Source: an uncultured Oscillospiraceae bacterium (GTDB lineage: Bacteria; Bacillota; Clostridia; Oscillospirales; Oscillospiraceae). Taken from it: a stretch of 64,000 bases of DNA. This document shows positions 41,859-50,353 of the stretch, piece after piece. The position numbers were made by a program, and so were the translations under genes. The stretch is taken from positions 49,189-113,188 of the forward strand of contig CAJOEH010000008.1 of assembly GCA_905233385.1 (NCBI GenBank), given 5' to 3'. Under the pieces are notes generated by a model. The model was given only the letters and a program-made list of their open reading frames with translations, ran no database searches and had not been told where the DNA came from. The stretch's first letter is position 1. Every line of letters starts with the position of its first letter.

Positions 41859-42493
41859 ACGGATTCGTACTCCTTTTCCGTTTGTTCTTTTCTGTATGTA
41901 TCAAAGTCCGGCAGGCTGTCCTCGCCGCGCACGCCGATGCCGGAACGTCCGAGCGCGACCGCCGCCGTTCGATACAGGATCCTCGCGTCCTGTCGGAACG
42001 AAACGGACGAAACGTACTGCAGATCATAGGCGAAGCGGTCTTCCCAGGTCGTCTCGTTGCGGCCGTTGATCTGCGCAAGTCCGGTCAGGCCGGGCCGGAC
42101 GGAATGGCGCTTGTGCTCCTCCGCCGTATAGTACGGCAGATACTGCACCGCCAGCGGGCGGGGGCCGACGAGAGCCATCTGCCCCGCCAGGATATTCAGC
42201 AGCTCCGGCAGCTCGTCCGCCGAGGTCGCCCGCAGGAAGCGGCCGTAGCGCGTCAGGCGCTCCGCGTCCGGCAGGGGGGTGCCCTCGTCGTCGCACGCAT
42301 CCGTCATACTGCGGAATTTGATCAGGCGGAAGATCTTTTCATTCCTGCCCGGACGCGGCTGCATGAAGAAGGGGTTGCCCTTCATTTCGATCGCGCCGAT
42401 CACGGTCAGCGCAAGAAGCAGCGGGGACAGCACGAGCAGCGCCGTCAGAGACAGGAAAAAGTCAAGAATTCTCTTTATGCATTTTGCGTACAT
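41855..42493 (-). CDS. Initiating sugar phosphotransferase (PglC/WcaJ-type)
   Basis: 212 residues. One N-terminal membrane helix (about 8-27), then FMQPRPGRNEKIFRLIKFRSMT, TSADELPELLNILAGQMALVGPRP in two parts and RPGLTGLAQINGRN. This is the short monotopic phosphoglycosyl transferase core. It moves a phospho-sugar from a UDP-sugar to undecaprenyl phosphate, the first committed step of the unit. The ATG at 42493 follows the aminotransferase stop by 14 bases. Confidence 0.92.
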   Translation of the reverse strand: MYAKCIKRILDFFLSLTALLVLSPLLLALTVIGAIEMKGNPFFMQPRPGRNEKIFRLIKFRSMTDACDDEGTPLPDAERLTRYGRFLRATSADELPELLNILAGQMALVGPRPLAVQYLPYYTAEEHKRHSVRPGLTGLAQINGRNETTWEDRFAYDLQYVSSVSFRQDARILYRTAAVALGRSGIGVRGEDSLPDFDTYRKEQTEKEYESV

Positions 42494-42507
42494 GTCGCAG
42501 CAGTCCT

Positions 42508-43626
42508 TCAAAACATAGCTTTGATGATCTCGATGATCCCGTCCTGTTCCTCCGGCGTCATCTTGATGTCGCTGGGCAGGCACAGGCCGCGGGCAAAGAC
42601 GTCCTCGCCGACGTTCTCGCCCGGCAGGGTGATATAATCGCAGTCCGCGAACACCGGCTGCATGTGCATCGGCTTCCAGATCGGGCGGGAGTCGACGTTC
42701 ACTTCGCGCAGGCGGTCCATGATGTCGAACGGCTTGACAGGGCAGCCGCGGTCAAGCAGGATGCAGGAGAGCCAGTAGTTCGGCTCGGAATCCGGAAGAT
42801 GCGGATTCATCCGCAGGGGCAGGTCAGCGAGACCGTCGCGGTAACGCTCGTAGATTTTCTTTTTCAGCGCGCGGTGTTCGTCCAGATGCAGGAGCTGTCC
42901 TCTGCCGATGCCGGCGACGATGTTGCTCATGCGGTAGTTGTAGCCGATCTCGCTGTGCTGATAGTAGGGCGCGGGGTCTTTCGACTGCGTCGCCCAGAAA
43001 CGCGCCTTCTTCACCGCCGCCTCGTCCTTCGACAGGAGCATGCCGCCGCCGGAGGTGGTGATGATCTTGTTGCCGTTGAAGCTGATCGCGTTATAGCTGC
43101 CGAAGGTGCCGGTCTGTCTGCCGCGGTAGGTCGCGGACAGAGACTCCGCCGCGTCCTCGATCAGGATCGCGTTGTGACGGTCGCAGATCGCGCGGATCTC
43201 GTCGAGCTGCGCCGGCGTGCCGTAGAGGTTGACGATGATGACGATCCGCGCCTGCGGATACTTCTCAAACGCCAGCTCCAGCGCGCGCGGGTCCATGTTC
43301 CACGTTGCGTATTCCGAGTCGATAAAGACCTGCTTGCCGCCCTCATAGGAGACGGGATTGACGGAGCCGGAGAAGGTCAGGTCGGAGCAGAGCACCGGCT
43401 CGCCCGGCTTCAGTCCGCAGAGCTTCAGCGCAAGGTGGAGCGCGGCCGTGCAGGACGAAAGCGCCGCCGCGTGACCGCAGCCGGTATAGGCGCAGATCTC
43501 TTCCTCAAAGCTGTCCACGTTCTTGCCCAGAGGCGCGATCCAGTTCGTGTCAAACGCCTCCTGAATGTATTTCATTTCCTCTCCGTGCATGGTCGGTGAA
43601 GAAAGCAGAATTCTCTTTTTTTCCAT
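42508..43626 (-). CDS. UDP-4-keto-sugar aminotransferase (PglE/DegT family)
   Basis: 372 residues. NWIAPLGKNVDSFEEEICAYTG and HAAALSSCTAALHLAL at the N-terminus; LIEDAAESLSATYRG binds the PLP ring; FNGNKIITTSGGGML contains the PLP lysine. This subgroup makes UDP-4-amino-4,6-dideoxy-sugars, for example in UDP-bacillosamine synthesis. The partner 4,6-dehydratase (PglF/CapE type) is not in the window. First gene of the locus; GGAGG 9 bases before ATG. Confidence 0.88.
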   Translation of the reverse strand: MEKKRILLSSPTMHGEEMKYIQEAFDTNWIAPLGKNVDSFEEEICAYTGCGHAAALSSCTAALHLALKLCGLKPGEPVLCSDLTFSGSVNPVSYEGGKQVFIDSEYATWNMDPRALELAFEKYPQARIVIIVNLYGTPAQLDEIRAICDRHNAILIEDAAESLSATYRGRQTGTFGSYNAISFNGNKIITTSGGGMLLSKDEAAVKKARFWATQSKDPAPYYQHSEIGYNYRMSNIVAGIGRGQLLHLDEHRALKKKIYERYRDGLADLPLRMNPHLPDSEPNYWLSCILLDRGCPVKPFDIMDRLREVNVDSRPIWKPMHMQPVFADCDYITLPGENVGEDVFARGLCLPSDIKMTPEEQDGIIEIIKAMF

Positions 43627-43697
43627 AGAACGGTTCCTCCGCGGGCCGGTCAAATCAAAAAATCACATAAAGTGACACATAATGACCCAATATACTA

Positions 43698-43737
43698 TGA
43701 TAAGATATATCTTATCACTAAGGTATGGAGAAGTCAA
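43698..43737 (-). promoter_or_regulatory. Capsule-locus promoter overlapping a 20-bp perfect palindrome
   Basis: Minus strand TTGACT (43732-43737), 17-base spacer, TAAGAT (43709-43714). The palindrome TGATAAGATATATCTTATCA (43698-43717) covers the -10 box, so a bound dimeric repressor would block the locus. The 72-base leader to the first gene shows no terminator-like hairpin. Candidate regulator unknown. Confidence 0.7.
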
Positions 43738-43860
43738 GAAATATATCCTTTCCCGTTGTGGTCCAGCGGCGCGGAAACCACAACCTGTAGTAGCGTTTTC
43801 TCCTGTTTTCCGCGCTGCCGGATATTTCCGAAATTGCTGTCGGAAAAGTGCGAAAATCCA

Positions 43861-43889
43861 TTGACAATCGAGGCTTTTGCATATATATT
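43861..43889 (+). promoter_or_regulatory. Promoter of potABCD
   Basis: TTGACA (43861-43866), 17-base spacer, TATATT (43884-43889); 62 bases before the potA start codon. The region 43738-43860 between the two divergent promoters holds nothing that I can name. Confidence 0.75.
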
Positions 43890-43951
43890 GCAATATAGAG
43901 TATTATGCGAAATATGCATTCTGCTACTTGAGAAGAAATGGGGGAGGATAC

Positions 43952-45076
43952 ATGTCCCAGGAGCTGATCCGCTTGACAAACCTTGTCATGGAGTTTGACG
44001 GAGAACGCATTTTGGATTCCATCAATCTTTACATCAACGACAAGGAGTTCCTTACTCTGCTCGGCCCGAGCGGCTGCGGTAAGACCACCACGCTTCGTGT
44101 CATCGGAGGCTTTTTGACGCCTACATCCGGCGATGTTCTGTTCGACGGGAAGAGAATCAACGAGGTTCCCGCATACAAGCGAAAGATCAACACGGTATTC
44201 CAGCGCTACGCTCTGTTTCCGCATCTTGACGTCTACGACAATATCGCGTTCGGCCTTCGCATCGCGAAGCTGAGCGAGAAGGAGATCGACGAGCGCGTGA
44301 CGGAGATGCTGGAGATCGTTTCCCTGAAGGGCTTTGAAAACCGCAAAGTCACTTCCCTCTCCGGCGGTCAGCAGCAGCGCGTGGCGATCGCCCGCGCCCT
44401 GGTCAACCGTCCGAAGGTGCTGCTTCTGGACGAGCCGCTCGGCGCGCTGGATCTGCGTCTGCGCAAGGATATGCAGAACGAGCTGAAGCGCATCCAGCAG
44501 GCGATGGGCATCACCTTCATCTACGTCACGCACGATCAGGAAGAGGCGCTGACCATGTCCGACACGATCGTCGTCATGGACAAGGGCAAGATCCAGCAGA
44601 TCGGCCGGCCGGAGGACATATACAACGAGCCGAAGAACGCCTTCGTCGCGGACTTCATAGGCGAATCCAACATCCTTGACGGCGTCATGCTGGAGGACTG
44701 CAAGGTCAAGTTCTTCGGCAGGACCTTTGCCTGCGTGGACAAGGGCTTTGAGAAGAACGAGCCGGTCGACGTCGTCATCCGTCCGGAGGATATCGACATC
44801 GTCGAGGCGGACGCCGGCCATCTGTGCGGCACCGTCACCTCCGTCACCTTCAAGGGCGTCCACTACGACACCATTGTCGATTTCAAGGGCTTCAAGTGGC
44901 TCATCCAGACGACGGATTACTGCCCCGAAGGCTCCTACATCGGCATCCGCCTGAATCCGGAAGACATCCACATCATGAAGAAGAGCGAGTATTCCGGCAT
45001 GTTCGGCGACTACAGCTCGTATTCCGCGGAATACGACGAGATCGCCGATGCGGAGGGCAGCGAAGATGAAGCGTAA
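43952..45076 (+). CDS. potA: Spermidine/putrescine ABC transporter ATPase
   Basis: 374 residues. [10 protein letters not shown] is Walker [16 protein letters not shown] the ABC signature and [12 protein letters not shown]alker B; a TOBE regulatory domain fills about residues 280-355. It powers polyamine import through PotBC. GGGGGAGG lies 4 bases before the ATG. It overlaps potB by 11 bases. Confidence 0.95.
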   Translation: MSQELIRLTNLVMEFDGERILDSINLYINDKEFLTLLGPSGCGKTTTLRVIGGFLTPTSGDVLFDGKRINEVPAYKRKINTVFQRYALFPHLDVYDNIAFGLRIAKLSEKEIDERVTEMLEIVSLKGFENRKVTSLSGGQQQRVAIARALVNRPKVLLLDEPLGALDLRLRKDMQNELKRIQQAMGITFIYVTHDQEEALTMSDTIVVMDKGKIQQIGRPEDIYNEPKNAFVADFIGESNILDGVMLEDCKVKFFGRTFACVDKGFEKNEPVDVVIRPEDIDIVEADAGHLCGTVTSVTFKGVHYDTIVDFKGFKWLIQTTDYCPEGSYIGIRLNPEDIHIMKKSEYSGMFGDYSSYSAEYDEIADAEGSEDEA

Positions 45077-45881
45077 ATGGCTCTCCGGTCCGTATGTGCT
45101 TTGGATGGTGCTGTTTACTCTGATCCCGCTCGGCGTCGTGTTCTACTACGCGCTCACCGACTCGATGACGGGGGAATTCACCCTCTCCAATCTGGCGAGC
45201 ATCGCGGACTACTGGCCGATCTTCCTGCGGTCGATCTGGCTGAGTATCATCGCGACGCTGATCTGCCTGGTGATCGGCTACCCGGTGGCGTATTTTATCG
45301 CTCACTGCAAGCCGACCACGCAGCGTCTGCTGCAAATGCTGATCATGCTGCCGATGTGCATCAGCTTCCTGCTGCGCACGCTGGCATGGGTCGCCCTGCT
45401 GGAAGACACCGGCATCATCAACAGCTTCATCGCAAAGCTCGGCCTGTCTCCCCTGCCGCTGATCCGCAACAACGGCGCGGTCATCCTCGGCATGGTGTAT
45501 AACTACCTGCCCTACATGATCCTGCCGCTGTTTACGGTCCTGATGAAGATCGATCCGCGCGTGGTCGAAGCGGCGGAGGATCTCGGCTGCAACAGCCGCC
45601 AGGTCTTCTCCAAGGTCATCCTCCCGCTGTCCGTTCCCGGCATCGTCTCCGGCATCACGATGGTCTTCGTGCCCGCCGTGTCCACCTTCTACATTTCGCA
45701 GAAGCTCGGCTCTCCCGGCACCATCCTGATCGGCGACGTGATCGAATCCCAGTTCAAGGCCGCCTACAACCCCAATCTCGGCGCGGCCCTGTCCCTCGTT
45801 CTGATGGTCCTGATCTTCGCCTGTGTGGGCGTGATGAACCGCTTCACGAACGACGATGAAGAAAGCATGGTGACGTTATGA
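45066..45881 (+). CDS. potB: Polyamine ABC transporter permease
   Basis: 271 residues, six membrane helices, with the EAA loop near residues 165-185 ([21 protein letters not shown]). It forms the membrane channel with PotC. The ATG at 45066 is preceded by GGAGGG 8 bases upstream, inside potA. Stop overlaps potC (ATGA). Confidence 0.94.
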   Translation: MKRKWLSGPYVLWMVLFTLIPLGVVFYYALTDSMTGEFTLSNLASIADYWPIFLRSIWLSIIATLICLVIGYPVAYFIAHCKPTTQRLLQMLIMLPMCISFLLRTLAWVALLEDTGIINSFIAKLGLSPLPLIRNNGAVILGMVYNYLPYMILPLFTVLMKIDPRVVEAAEDLGCNSRQVFSKVILPLSVPGIVSGITMVFVPAVSTFYISQKLGSPGTILIGDVIESQFKAAYNPNLGAALSLVLMVLIFACVGVMNRFTNDDEESMVTL

Positions 45882-46699
45882 GAAAAGTCAACCGTGTATT
45901 CACCATTCTCGTATTCATTTTCCTGTATATCCCGATGATCGTTCTGGCGGTCGCCTCCTTCAACAAAGGCACGGATATCGCCGTCTTCCAGGGCTTTACG
46001 TTCAGCCAGTACAAAGAGCTGTTCCGCGACAATGACCTGCTGCGTCTGCTCGGGAACTCTTTGATCATCGCCGTCATTTCCATGGCGGTCGCCACCGTGC
46101 TCGGCACGATCGCGGCCGTCGGCATCCACTCCATGCGCGGCAAAATGCGCTCGGCGGTCATGTCGCTGACCAATATCCCGATGACCAATCCGGATATCGT
46201 CACCGGCGTCTCCCTCGCTCTGCTGTTCGCCTTTGCGGGCATTCTGCTGCGGATCAACAACGTGCTCGGCTTCTGGACGCTCCTGATCGCGCACATCACC
46301 TTCGGCCTGCCCTACGTCATTCTGAACGTCATGCCGAAACTGGCGCAGATGGATCCCGATCTGGCCGAAGCTGCGCTCGATCTCGGCTGCACGCCCGTCC
46401 AGGCGTTCTTCAAGGTCGTCCTGCACGAGATCATGCCCGGCATCATCTCCGGCGCTCTGATGGCGTTCACGATGTCGCTGGACGATTTCGTCATCTCCTA
46501 CTTCGTCACCGGCTCCGGCTTCGTCACCCTGCCGGTCGAGATCTACAGCTACACGAAGAAGCCCATCCAGCCGAAGGTCTACGCGATGTTCACGCTGATC
46601 TTCGTTACGATCCTTCTGCTGATGGTCACGATGAATCTTTTGCAGGCGCGCGACAGCTCCAAAAACAGGAAGCTGCGCCACAGGGAGGCGAACAGATGA
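45878..46699 (+). CDS. potC: Polyamine ABC transporter permease
   Basis: 273 residues, six helices, EAA loop EAALDLGCTPVQAFFKVVL. Second half of the channel. Overlaps both neighbours by four bases. Confidence 0.94.
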   Translation: MRKVNRVFTILVFIFLYIPMIVLAVASFNKGTDIAVFQGFTFSQYKELFRDNDLLRLLGNSLIIAVISMAVATVLGTIAAVGIHSMRGKMRSAVMSLTNIPMTNPDIVTGVSLALLFAFAGILLRINNVLGFWTLLIAHITFGLPYVILNVMPKLAQMDPDLAEAALDLGCTPVQAFFKVVLHEIMPGIISGALMAFTMSLDDFVISYFVTGSGFVTLPVEIYSYTKKPIQPKVYAMFTLIFVTILLLMVTMNLLQARDSSKNRKLRHREANR

Positions 46700-47895
46700 A
46701 ACGACTGTTTTCTCTGCTGCTGACCGCAGTTCTGCTCGTCAGCACGTTCTCCGCTCCCGCATCCGCCCTTTCCATCGCCGTGACGATCAACGTCTATAAC
46801 TGGGGCCAGTATATCGCGGACGGCACGGACGACAGCCTCGACGTGATCGACGCCTTCGAGGAGGCCTACCCGAACATCAAGGTCAACTACATGACCTTCG
46901 ACAGCAACGAGAGCATGTACACCAAGCTCAAGGCGGGCGGCTCGACCTTCGACGTCATCGTTCCGTCGGACTACATGGTGCAGAAGCTGGCGCAGGAGGG
47001 TATGCTGGAGGAACTGGACTTCTCCAACATCCCGAATTACAAGTATATCGACGACAGCTTCAAGAATCTCTCCTATGACCCGGACAATCTCTATTCCGTT
47101 CCCTACACCTGGGGCTGCGTCGGCCTGATCTACAACACGCAGTACGTCGATCCCGAGGACGTCGGCAGCTGGGACCTGCTCTGGAATGAAAAATACGCCG
47201 GCAAGATCCTGATGTTCGACAATCCGCGCGACGCCTTCGCGATCGCGGAGGCACGGCTCGGCTACAGCATCAACACCGAGGATCCCACCCTGCTGACGCT
47301 GTCGGCCAACCTGCTGCGCGAGCAGAAGCCGCTGGTGCAGGCGTACGTCATGGACCAGATCTTCGACAAGATGCAGCGCGGCGAGGCGTGGATTGCCCCC
47401 TACTACGCGGGCGACTACCTGACCATGGTGGAGGAGAATCCCGATCTGGAATTCTGCTTCCCGGAGGAGGGCTTCAACCTCTTCGTCGACGCGCTGTGCA
47501 TCCCCAAAGGCGCGGAGCACAAGACCGAGGCGGAGATCTTTATCAACTTCCTGCTCGACCCAGAGATCTGCGCGCAGAACCTGGAATATCTCGGCTATTC
47601 CGCGGCGAGCTCCGCCGCGAAGGAGCTGATGGATCCGGAACTTGCGGAGAATCCCGTCGCCTATCCGGACGAGGAAACCCTCGCCCGCGGCAGCGCCTTC
47701 ATGTCGCTGTCCCAGCAGGGCTCGCAGGAGATGGACTCCCTGTGGCTGACGGTCAAGACCGCCGACACCGCCACGACGGTCTATCTGATCATGACGGTCG
47801 CCGCGATCGGCCTGGTCGTCTTCCTCTGGATCTTCTTCAAAGTCCGAAAGCGCAAACGCAAGGCGCGCCGCTGCGCCAAGTGGAAAAGCGCATAA
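46696..47895 (+). CDS. potD: Polyamine-binding protein with C-terminal membrane anchor
   Basis: 399 residues. A signal peptide (about 1-24, ASA cleavage site, no lipobox Cys) precedes a class F-type solute-binding protein: INVYNWGQYI, FDVIVPSDYMV, YSVPYTWGCVGLIYN, WIAPYYAGDY. Unusually a single helix (361-381) followed by an 18-residue Lys/Arg-rich tail closes the protein. Gram-positive PotD proteins normally hold on by an N-terminal lipid. The tail would be cytoplasmic, fixing the binding domain next to PotBC. Confidence 0.9.
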   Translation: MKRLFSLLLTAVLLVSTFSAPASALSIAVTINVYNWGQYIADGTDDSLDVIDAFEEAYPNIKVNYMTFDSNESMYTKLKAGGSTFDVIVPSDYMVQKLAQEGMLEELDFSNIPNYKYIDDSFKNLSYDPDNLYSVPYTWGCVGLIYNTQYVDPEDVGSWDLLWNEKYAGKILMFDNPRDAFAIAEARLGYSINTEDPTLLTLSANLLREQKPLVQAYVMDQIFDKMQRGEAWIAPYYAGDYLTMVEENPDLEFCFPEEGFNLFVDALCIPKGAEHKTEAEIFINFLLDPEICAQNLEYLGYSAASSAAKELMDPELAENPVAYPDEETLARGSAFMSLSQQGSQEMDSLWLTVKTADTATTVYLIMTVAAIGLVVFLWIFFKVRKRKRKARRCAKWKSA

Positions 47896-47940
47896 CGAAA
47901 AAAGCTGCTGTGGAGCTTGCTCCACAGCAGCTTTTTTCGT
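47895..47940. terminator. Bidirectional terminator between potD and the acyltransferase-fold gene
   Basis: 22-bp perfect arms (47895-47916, 47919-47940) around TT, with A/T runs on both sides. It starts at the potD stop codon and ends three bases before the convergent gene's stop codon. Confidence 0.93.
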
Positions 47941-47942
47941 AT

Positions 47943-48818
47943 TTAGTATTCTATAGGTTCCTCGAGCGGCAGCTCCAGCAGTTCCGGGTTTTGCAGCAGA
48001 TGCTCGATCAGCCGCAGGGTCTTCGCGTAGTAGTAGCCGTCCGCGAGGCGCTCGTCGATCGTCAGGCCGAGATCCACCGTCTCGCGCATCTCCGCGTTGC
48101 CGTTCTCGTCGAAGCGCGGGGTCATTTTCTTCTCGCCGATCAGGCAGAACAGCGAAGTCGTGCCCCAGTTGGTCAGGTGGTGATAGCCGCACTTGAGCTT
48201 GATCGAACCGACGTTGGACAGCACGCAGGAGGAATAGTACGGGTCGCCTTCGTTCAGGGACTTCGGCGCTTTGCCGCGCTTTTCCAGCCACATCACAATA
48301 TGCACCAGCCACTTCGACAAAAAACGAGGCAGCTTGTTGAAGAAGTCCATATTGTCGGTGGCGTTGTCGCCCTCCGCGCCGCGGCATTTGGTGACCTGAT
48401 CGCGGATGAAGTCGTGGACCGTTTCGATCGTGTCCGTGGGCTTGGTGTGGATGAAGGCCAGCGCCTCGTCCGACTCGTCCTCAAAGGTCTTCTTGATCGT
48501 GAAGGCCGCGCTGACCTCGTTGCGCTGATACATGTTGCCGTTGCAGATGAAGCGGTTCATCTTCGGGCGCAGATAGAGCGTCTTCGCCATCACCGTCAGG
48601 ATCACGTGGAACAGAGTGTACTTGAAATCCGGGTTTTTGCCGTTCTTCTTCGCAAGATAGGCGTTGATGTTTTCCAGATCGATCCGGTCAGTCAGATACG
48701 CCTCGTTGTCACAGCGATTCGGAAAAATGATCGGCATGATAAAATGCATCGAGTCGATATTGCGCAGGAGCTTGCCGTCGCGGCGGTCGCCGAAGCGACG
48801 TTTTTCTTTCTTTCCCAT
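47943..48818 (-). CDS. Soluble acyltransferase-fold (CAT/E2-like) protein lacking the catalytic His
   Basis: 291 residues. The fold order matches chloramphenicol acetyltransferase and E2 acyltransferase domains: MPIIFPNRCDNEAYLTDRID, KYTLFHVILTVMAKTL, SSCVLSNVGSIKLKCGYHHL, then DERLADGYYYAK (255-266). The catalytic histidine of the HxxxDG/DHRxxDG motif is replaced by Glu256, as in the membrane-linked relative at 18536-20011. ATG at 48818 with AGGAGG. Function unknown; perhaps a 2-keto acid dehydrogenase-like scaffold or a non-classical transferase. It has its own promoter and faces the pot operon. Confidence 0.72.
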   Translation of the reverse strand: MGKKEKRRFGDRRDGKLLRNIDSMHFIMPIIFPNRCDNEAYLTDRIDLENINAYLAKKNGKNPDFKYTLFHVILTVMAKTLYLRPKMNRFICNGNMYQRNEVSAAFTIKKTFEDESDEALAFIHTKPTDTIETVHDFIRDQVTKCRGAEGDNATDNMDFFNKLPRFLSKWLVHIVMWLEKRGKAPKSLNEGDPYYSSCVLSNVGSIKLKCGYHHLTNWGTTSLFCLIGEKKMTPRFDENGNAEMRETVDLGLTIDERLADGYYYAKTLRLIEHLLQNPELLELPLEEPIEY

Positions 48819-48839
48819 ATTTTCCCTCCTCCTGTCGTC

Positions 48840-48868
48840 ATTATACACGCTCGAAAGACGTTTGTCCA
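48840..48868 (-). promoter_or_regulatory. Promoter of the acyltransferase-fold gene
   Basis: TGGACA (48863-48868), 17-base spacer, TATAAT (48840-48845), 21 bases before the start codon at 48818. Confidence 0.75.
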
Positions 48869-48894
48869 CAGGGAAATCCTCTGTTTTCCCGTTC

Positions 48895-48923
48895 TTGTCA
48901 AAAAACAGGAATTATGCTATAGT
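48895..48923 (+). promoter_or_regulatory. Promoter of the barnase/barstar pair
   Basis: TTGTCA (48895-48900), 17-base spacer, TATAGT (48918-48923), 32 bases before the barnase-like ATG at 48956. Confidence 0.75.
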
Positions 48924-48955
48924 ATTGCTGTAACCTTGTGCAAGGAGGGAATCGT

Positions 48956-49513
48956 ATGAAAAAACTGTCGCGGATCGGCCTGCTGATCGCGGTCGTCGTG
49001 CTTGCGGTTCTGCTCTGCTGGAGCGTCTTCAGCAGATCGGAACAAAACGCGCCGCTGTCAGAAACGAATGGCACGGAATACACGCCATATGGACTGGAAT
49101 TACTGGGAAGCGAAACCGAAGCCGAAACCGAAACCGAAGCAGAGTCCGAAGCACCCGCGATCGACGAAAACGGCTCGTATGCCTCCAAGGAGGACGTCGC
49201 GCTCTATATCCTCACCTACGGCAAGCTGCCCGGGAACTTCATCACGAAGAGCGAAGCCCGTAAGCTCGGATGGGACGGCGGCTCGCTGGAGCCCTACGCG
49301 CCCGGCAAGAGCATCGGCGGCGACTACTTCGGCAACTACGAGGGGCTGCTTCCGGAGGCGGACGGCCGCACCTACACAGAATGCGACATCGACACCCGCG
49401 GCGCAAGCGGCCGCGGCGCGAAGCGCATCGTCTTCTCCAACGACGGACTGATCTACTACACCGACGATCACTACGAGAGCTTTACACTGATCTACGGAGG
49501 CGAGGAACCATGA
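48956..49513 (+). CDS. Barnase-family secreted ribonuclease with N-terminal anchor
   Basis: 185 residues. An N-terminal hydrophobic helix (8-23) may be a signal or anchor; an acidic Glu/Thr-rich linker (52-66) leads to a barnase domain: YASKEDVALYILTYGKLPGN, ITKSEARKLGWDGGSL, GKSIGGDYFGNYEG, then Glu142, Arg153, Arg157 and His172 in the positions of barnase Glu73, Arg83, Arg87 and His102. All catalytic residues are thus present. It cleaves RNA after purines. AGGAGGG lies 7 bases before the ATG. The stop overlaps the inhibitor gene. Confidence 0.93.
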   Translation: MKKLSRIGLLIAVVVLAVLLCWSVFSRSEQNAPLSETNGTEYTPYGLELLGSETEAETETEAESEAPAIDENGSYASKEDVALYILTYGKLPGNFITKSEARKLGWDGGSLEPYAPGKSIGGDYFGNYEGLLPEADGRTYTECDIDTRGASGRGAKRIVFSNDGLIYYTDDHYESFTLIYGGEEP

Positions 49514-49773
49514 TCGAGCTGCAGCTGAACGCATCCAACGTGACCGGCCGCGGAGATCTGCACGACCTGTTCGCGGCGACCCTTTCCCTGCCGGAATGGT
49601 ACGGCAGGAACCTGGACGCGCTGCACGACTGCCTGACGTCCATGAGCGAGGACGTGCGCGTCACAGTCGCCGCGGAGGAGCTGATCGGCACGCTCGGCGA
49701 GCGCTACGTCCGTCAGTTCCTGCGCCTTCTGCGCGACTGCGCGGAAGAGAATCCGCATATTGCGTTAGGATAA
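49510..49773 (+). CDS. Barstar-family ribonuclease inhibitor
   Basis: 87 residues. LPEWYGRNLDALHDCLT (28-44) is the helix that plugs the barnase active site; Asp36 and Asp40 match barstar Asp35 and Asp39. It should hold the nuclease inactive in the cytoplasm until it is exported. ATGA overlap ties its translation to the nuclease gene. Confidence 0.93.
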   Translation: MIELQLNASNVTGRGDLHDLFAATLSLPEWYGRNLDALHDCLTSMSEDVRVTVAAEELIGTLGERYVRQFLRLLRDCAEENPHIALG

Positions 49774-49783
49774 CAGGATAACA

Positions 49784-49815
49784 AGAAAAAGACGGCTGAA
49801 AAGCCGTCTTTTTCT
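49784..49815. terminator. Bidirectional terminator, barstar/greA
   Basis: 14-bp perfect stem (49784-49797, 49802-49815) with GAAA loop; A-run on one side and T-run on the other, between convergent genes. Confidence 0.92.
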
Positions 49816-49821
49816 ATGTGG

Positions 49822-50340
49822 TCAATATTGCATCAACGGCGCGGAGCCGTCGTCCACGGCGTCTTCGATCGCCTGGACCTCGGCCTCGTAGCTGTAGCTG
49901 TCATTGACCTTGACCTTGACTACGTCGCCGACCGCCGCGCCGAGCACCGCCTTACCCAGCGGCGACTCCATGCTGATGAAACCGGCGTCCGGGTCGACGC
50001 GCACGACAGAGCAGATCTGGATCGTCATCGTCTCGTCGTCCTCCGGCAGGTAGAGCGTCACGCGGTCGTAGAGCTTGACCTTGCCGAGCTGCGACGGATC
50101 GCTGTCCTCGCCGTCGTCGATGATGACTGCGGTCTTGATCATGTTTTCCAGATAGCGCATCCGGCTGTCGTTGCGCCGCTGCGCCTGCTTAGCGGCCTTA
50201 TACTCGTAATTCTCGCTCAGATCACCGAATTCGCGGGTACGCTTGACCTCTTCGATGATCTTCGGCCGCTGATTGAGGCGGCGGTCTTCCAGCTCGGCCT
50301 CCATCAGGGCGATGTCTTTTTTGGTTAGCTTGTCATACAT
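49822..50340 (-). CDS. greA: GreA-type transcription elongation factor
   Basis: 172 residues: an N-terminal coiled coil with FGDLSENYEYKAAKQAQ (the acidic tip residues D and E are present) and a C-terminal FKBP-like domain with GAAVGDVVKVKV. It rescues backtracked RNA polymerase. The ATG at 50340 has AGAGG 7 bases upstream. It is the last gene of a four-gene operon with no obvious functional link. A second GreA elsewhere is possible, as its divergence from typical GreA is noticeable. Confidence 0.87.
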   Translation of the reverse strand: MYDKLTKKDIALMEAELEDRRLNQRPKIIEEVKRTREFGDLSENYEYKAAKQAQRRNDSRMRYLENMIKTAVIIDDGEDSDPSQLGKVKLYDRVTLYLPEDDETMTIQICSVVRVDPDAGFISMESPLGKAVLGAAVGDVVKVKVNDSYSYEAEVQAIEDAVDDGSAPLMQY

Positions 50341-50353
50341 AGAATCGCCTCTT

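Noticed and set aside
43698..43717. Recombinase site of an invertible capsule promoter
   Set aside because: Only one palindrome is present; phase-variable promoters need a pair of inverted sites flanking the promoter, and no recombinase gene is nearby.
46579..48387. 602-codon minus-strand open frame over potD
   Set aside because: It is antisense to potD and overlaps the acyltransferase-fold gene in another frame; composition is that of a shadow.
49822..50340. Possible GreA pseudogene because of divergence
   Set aside because: Both domains and the acidic coiled-coil tip residues are intact and the ribosome binding site is good.
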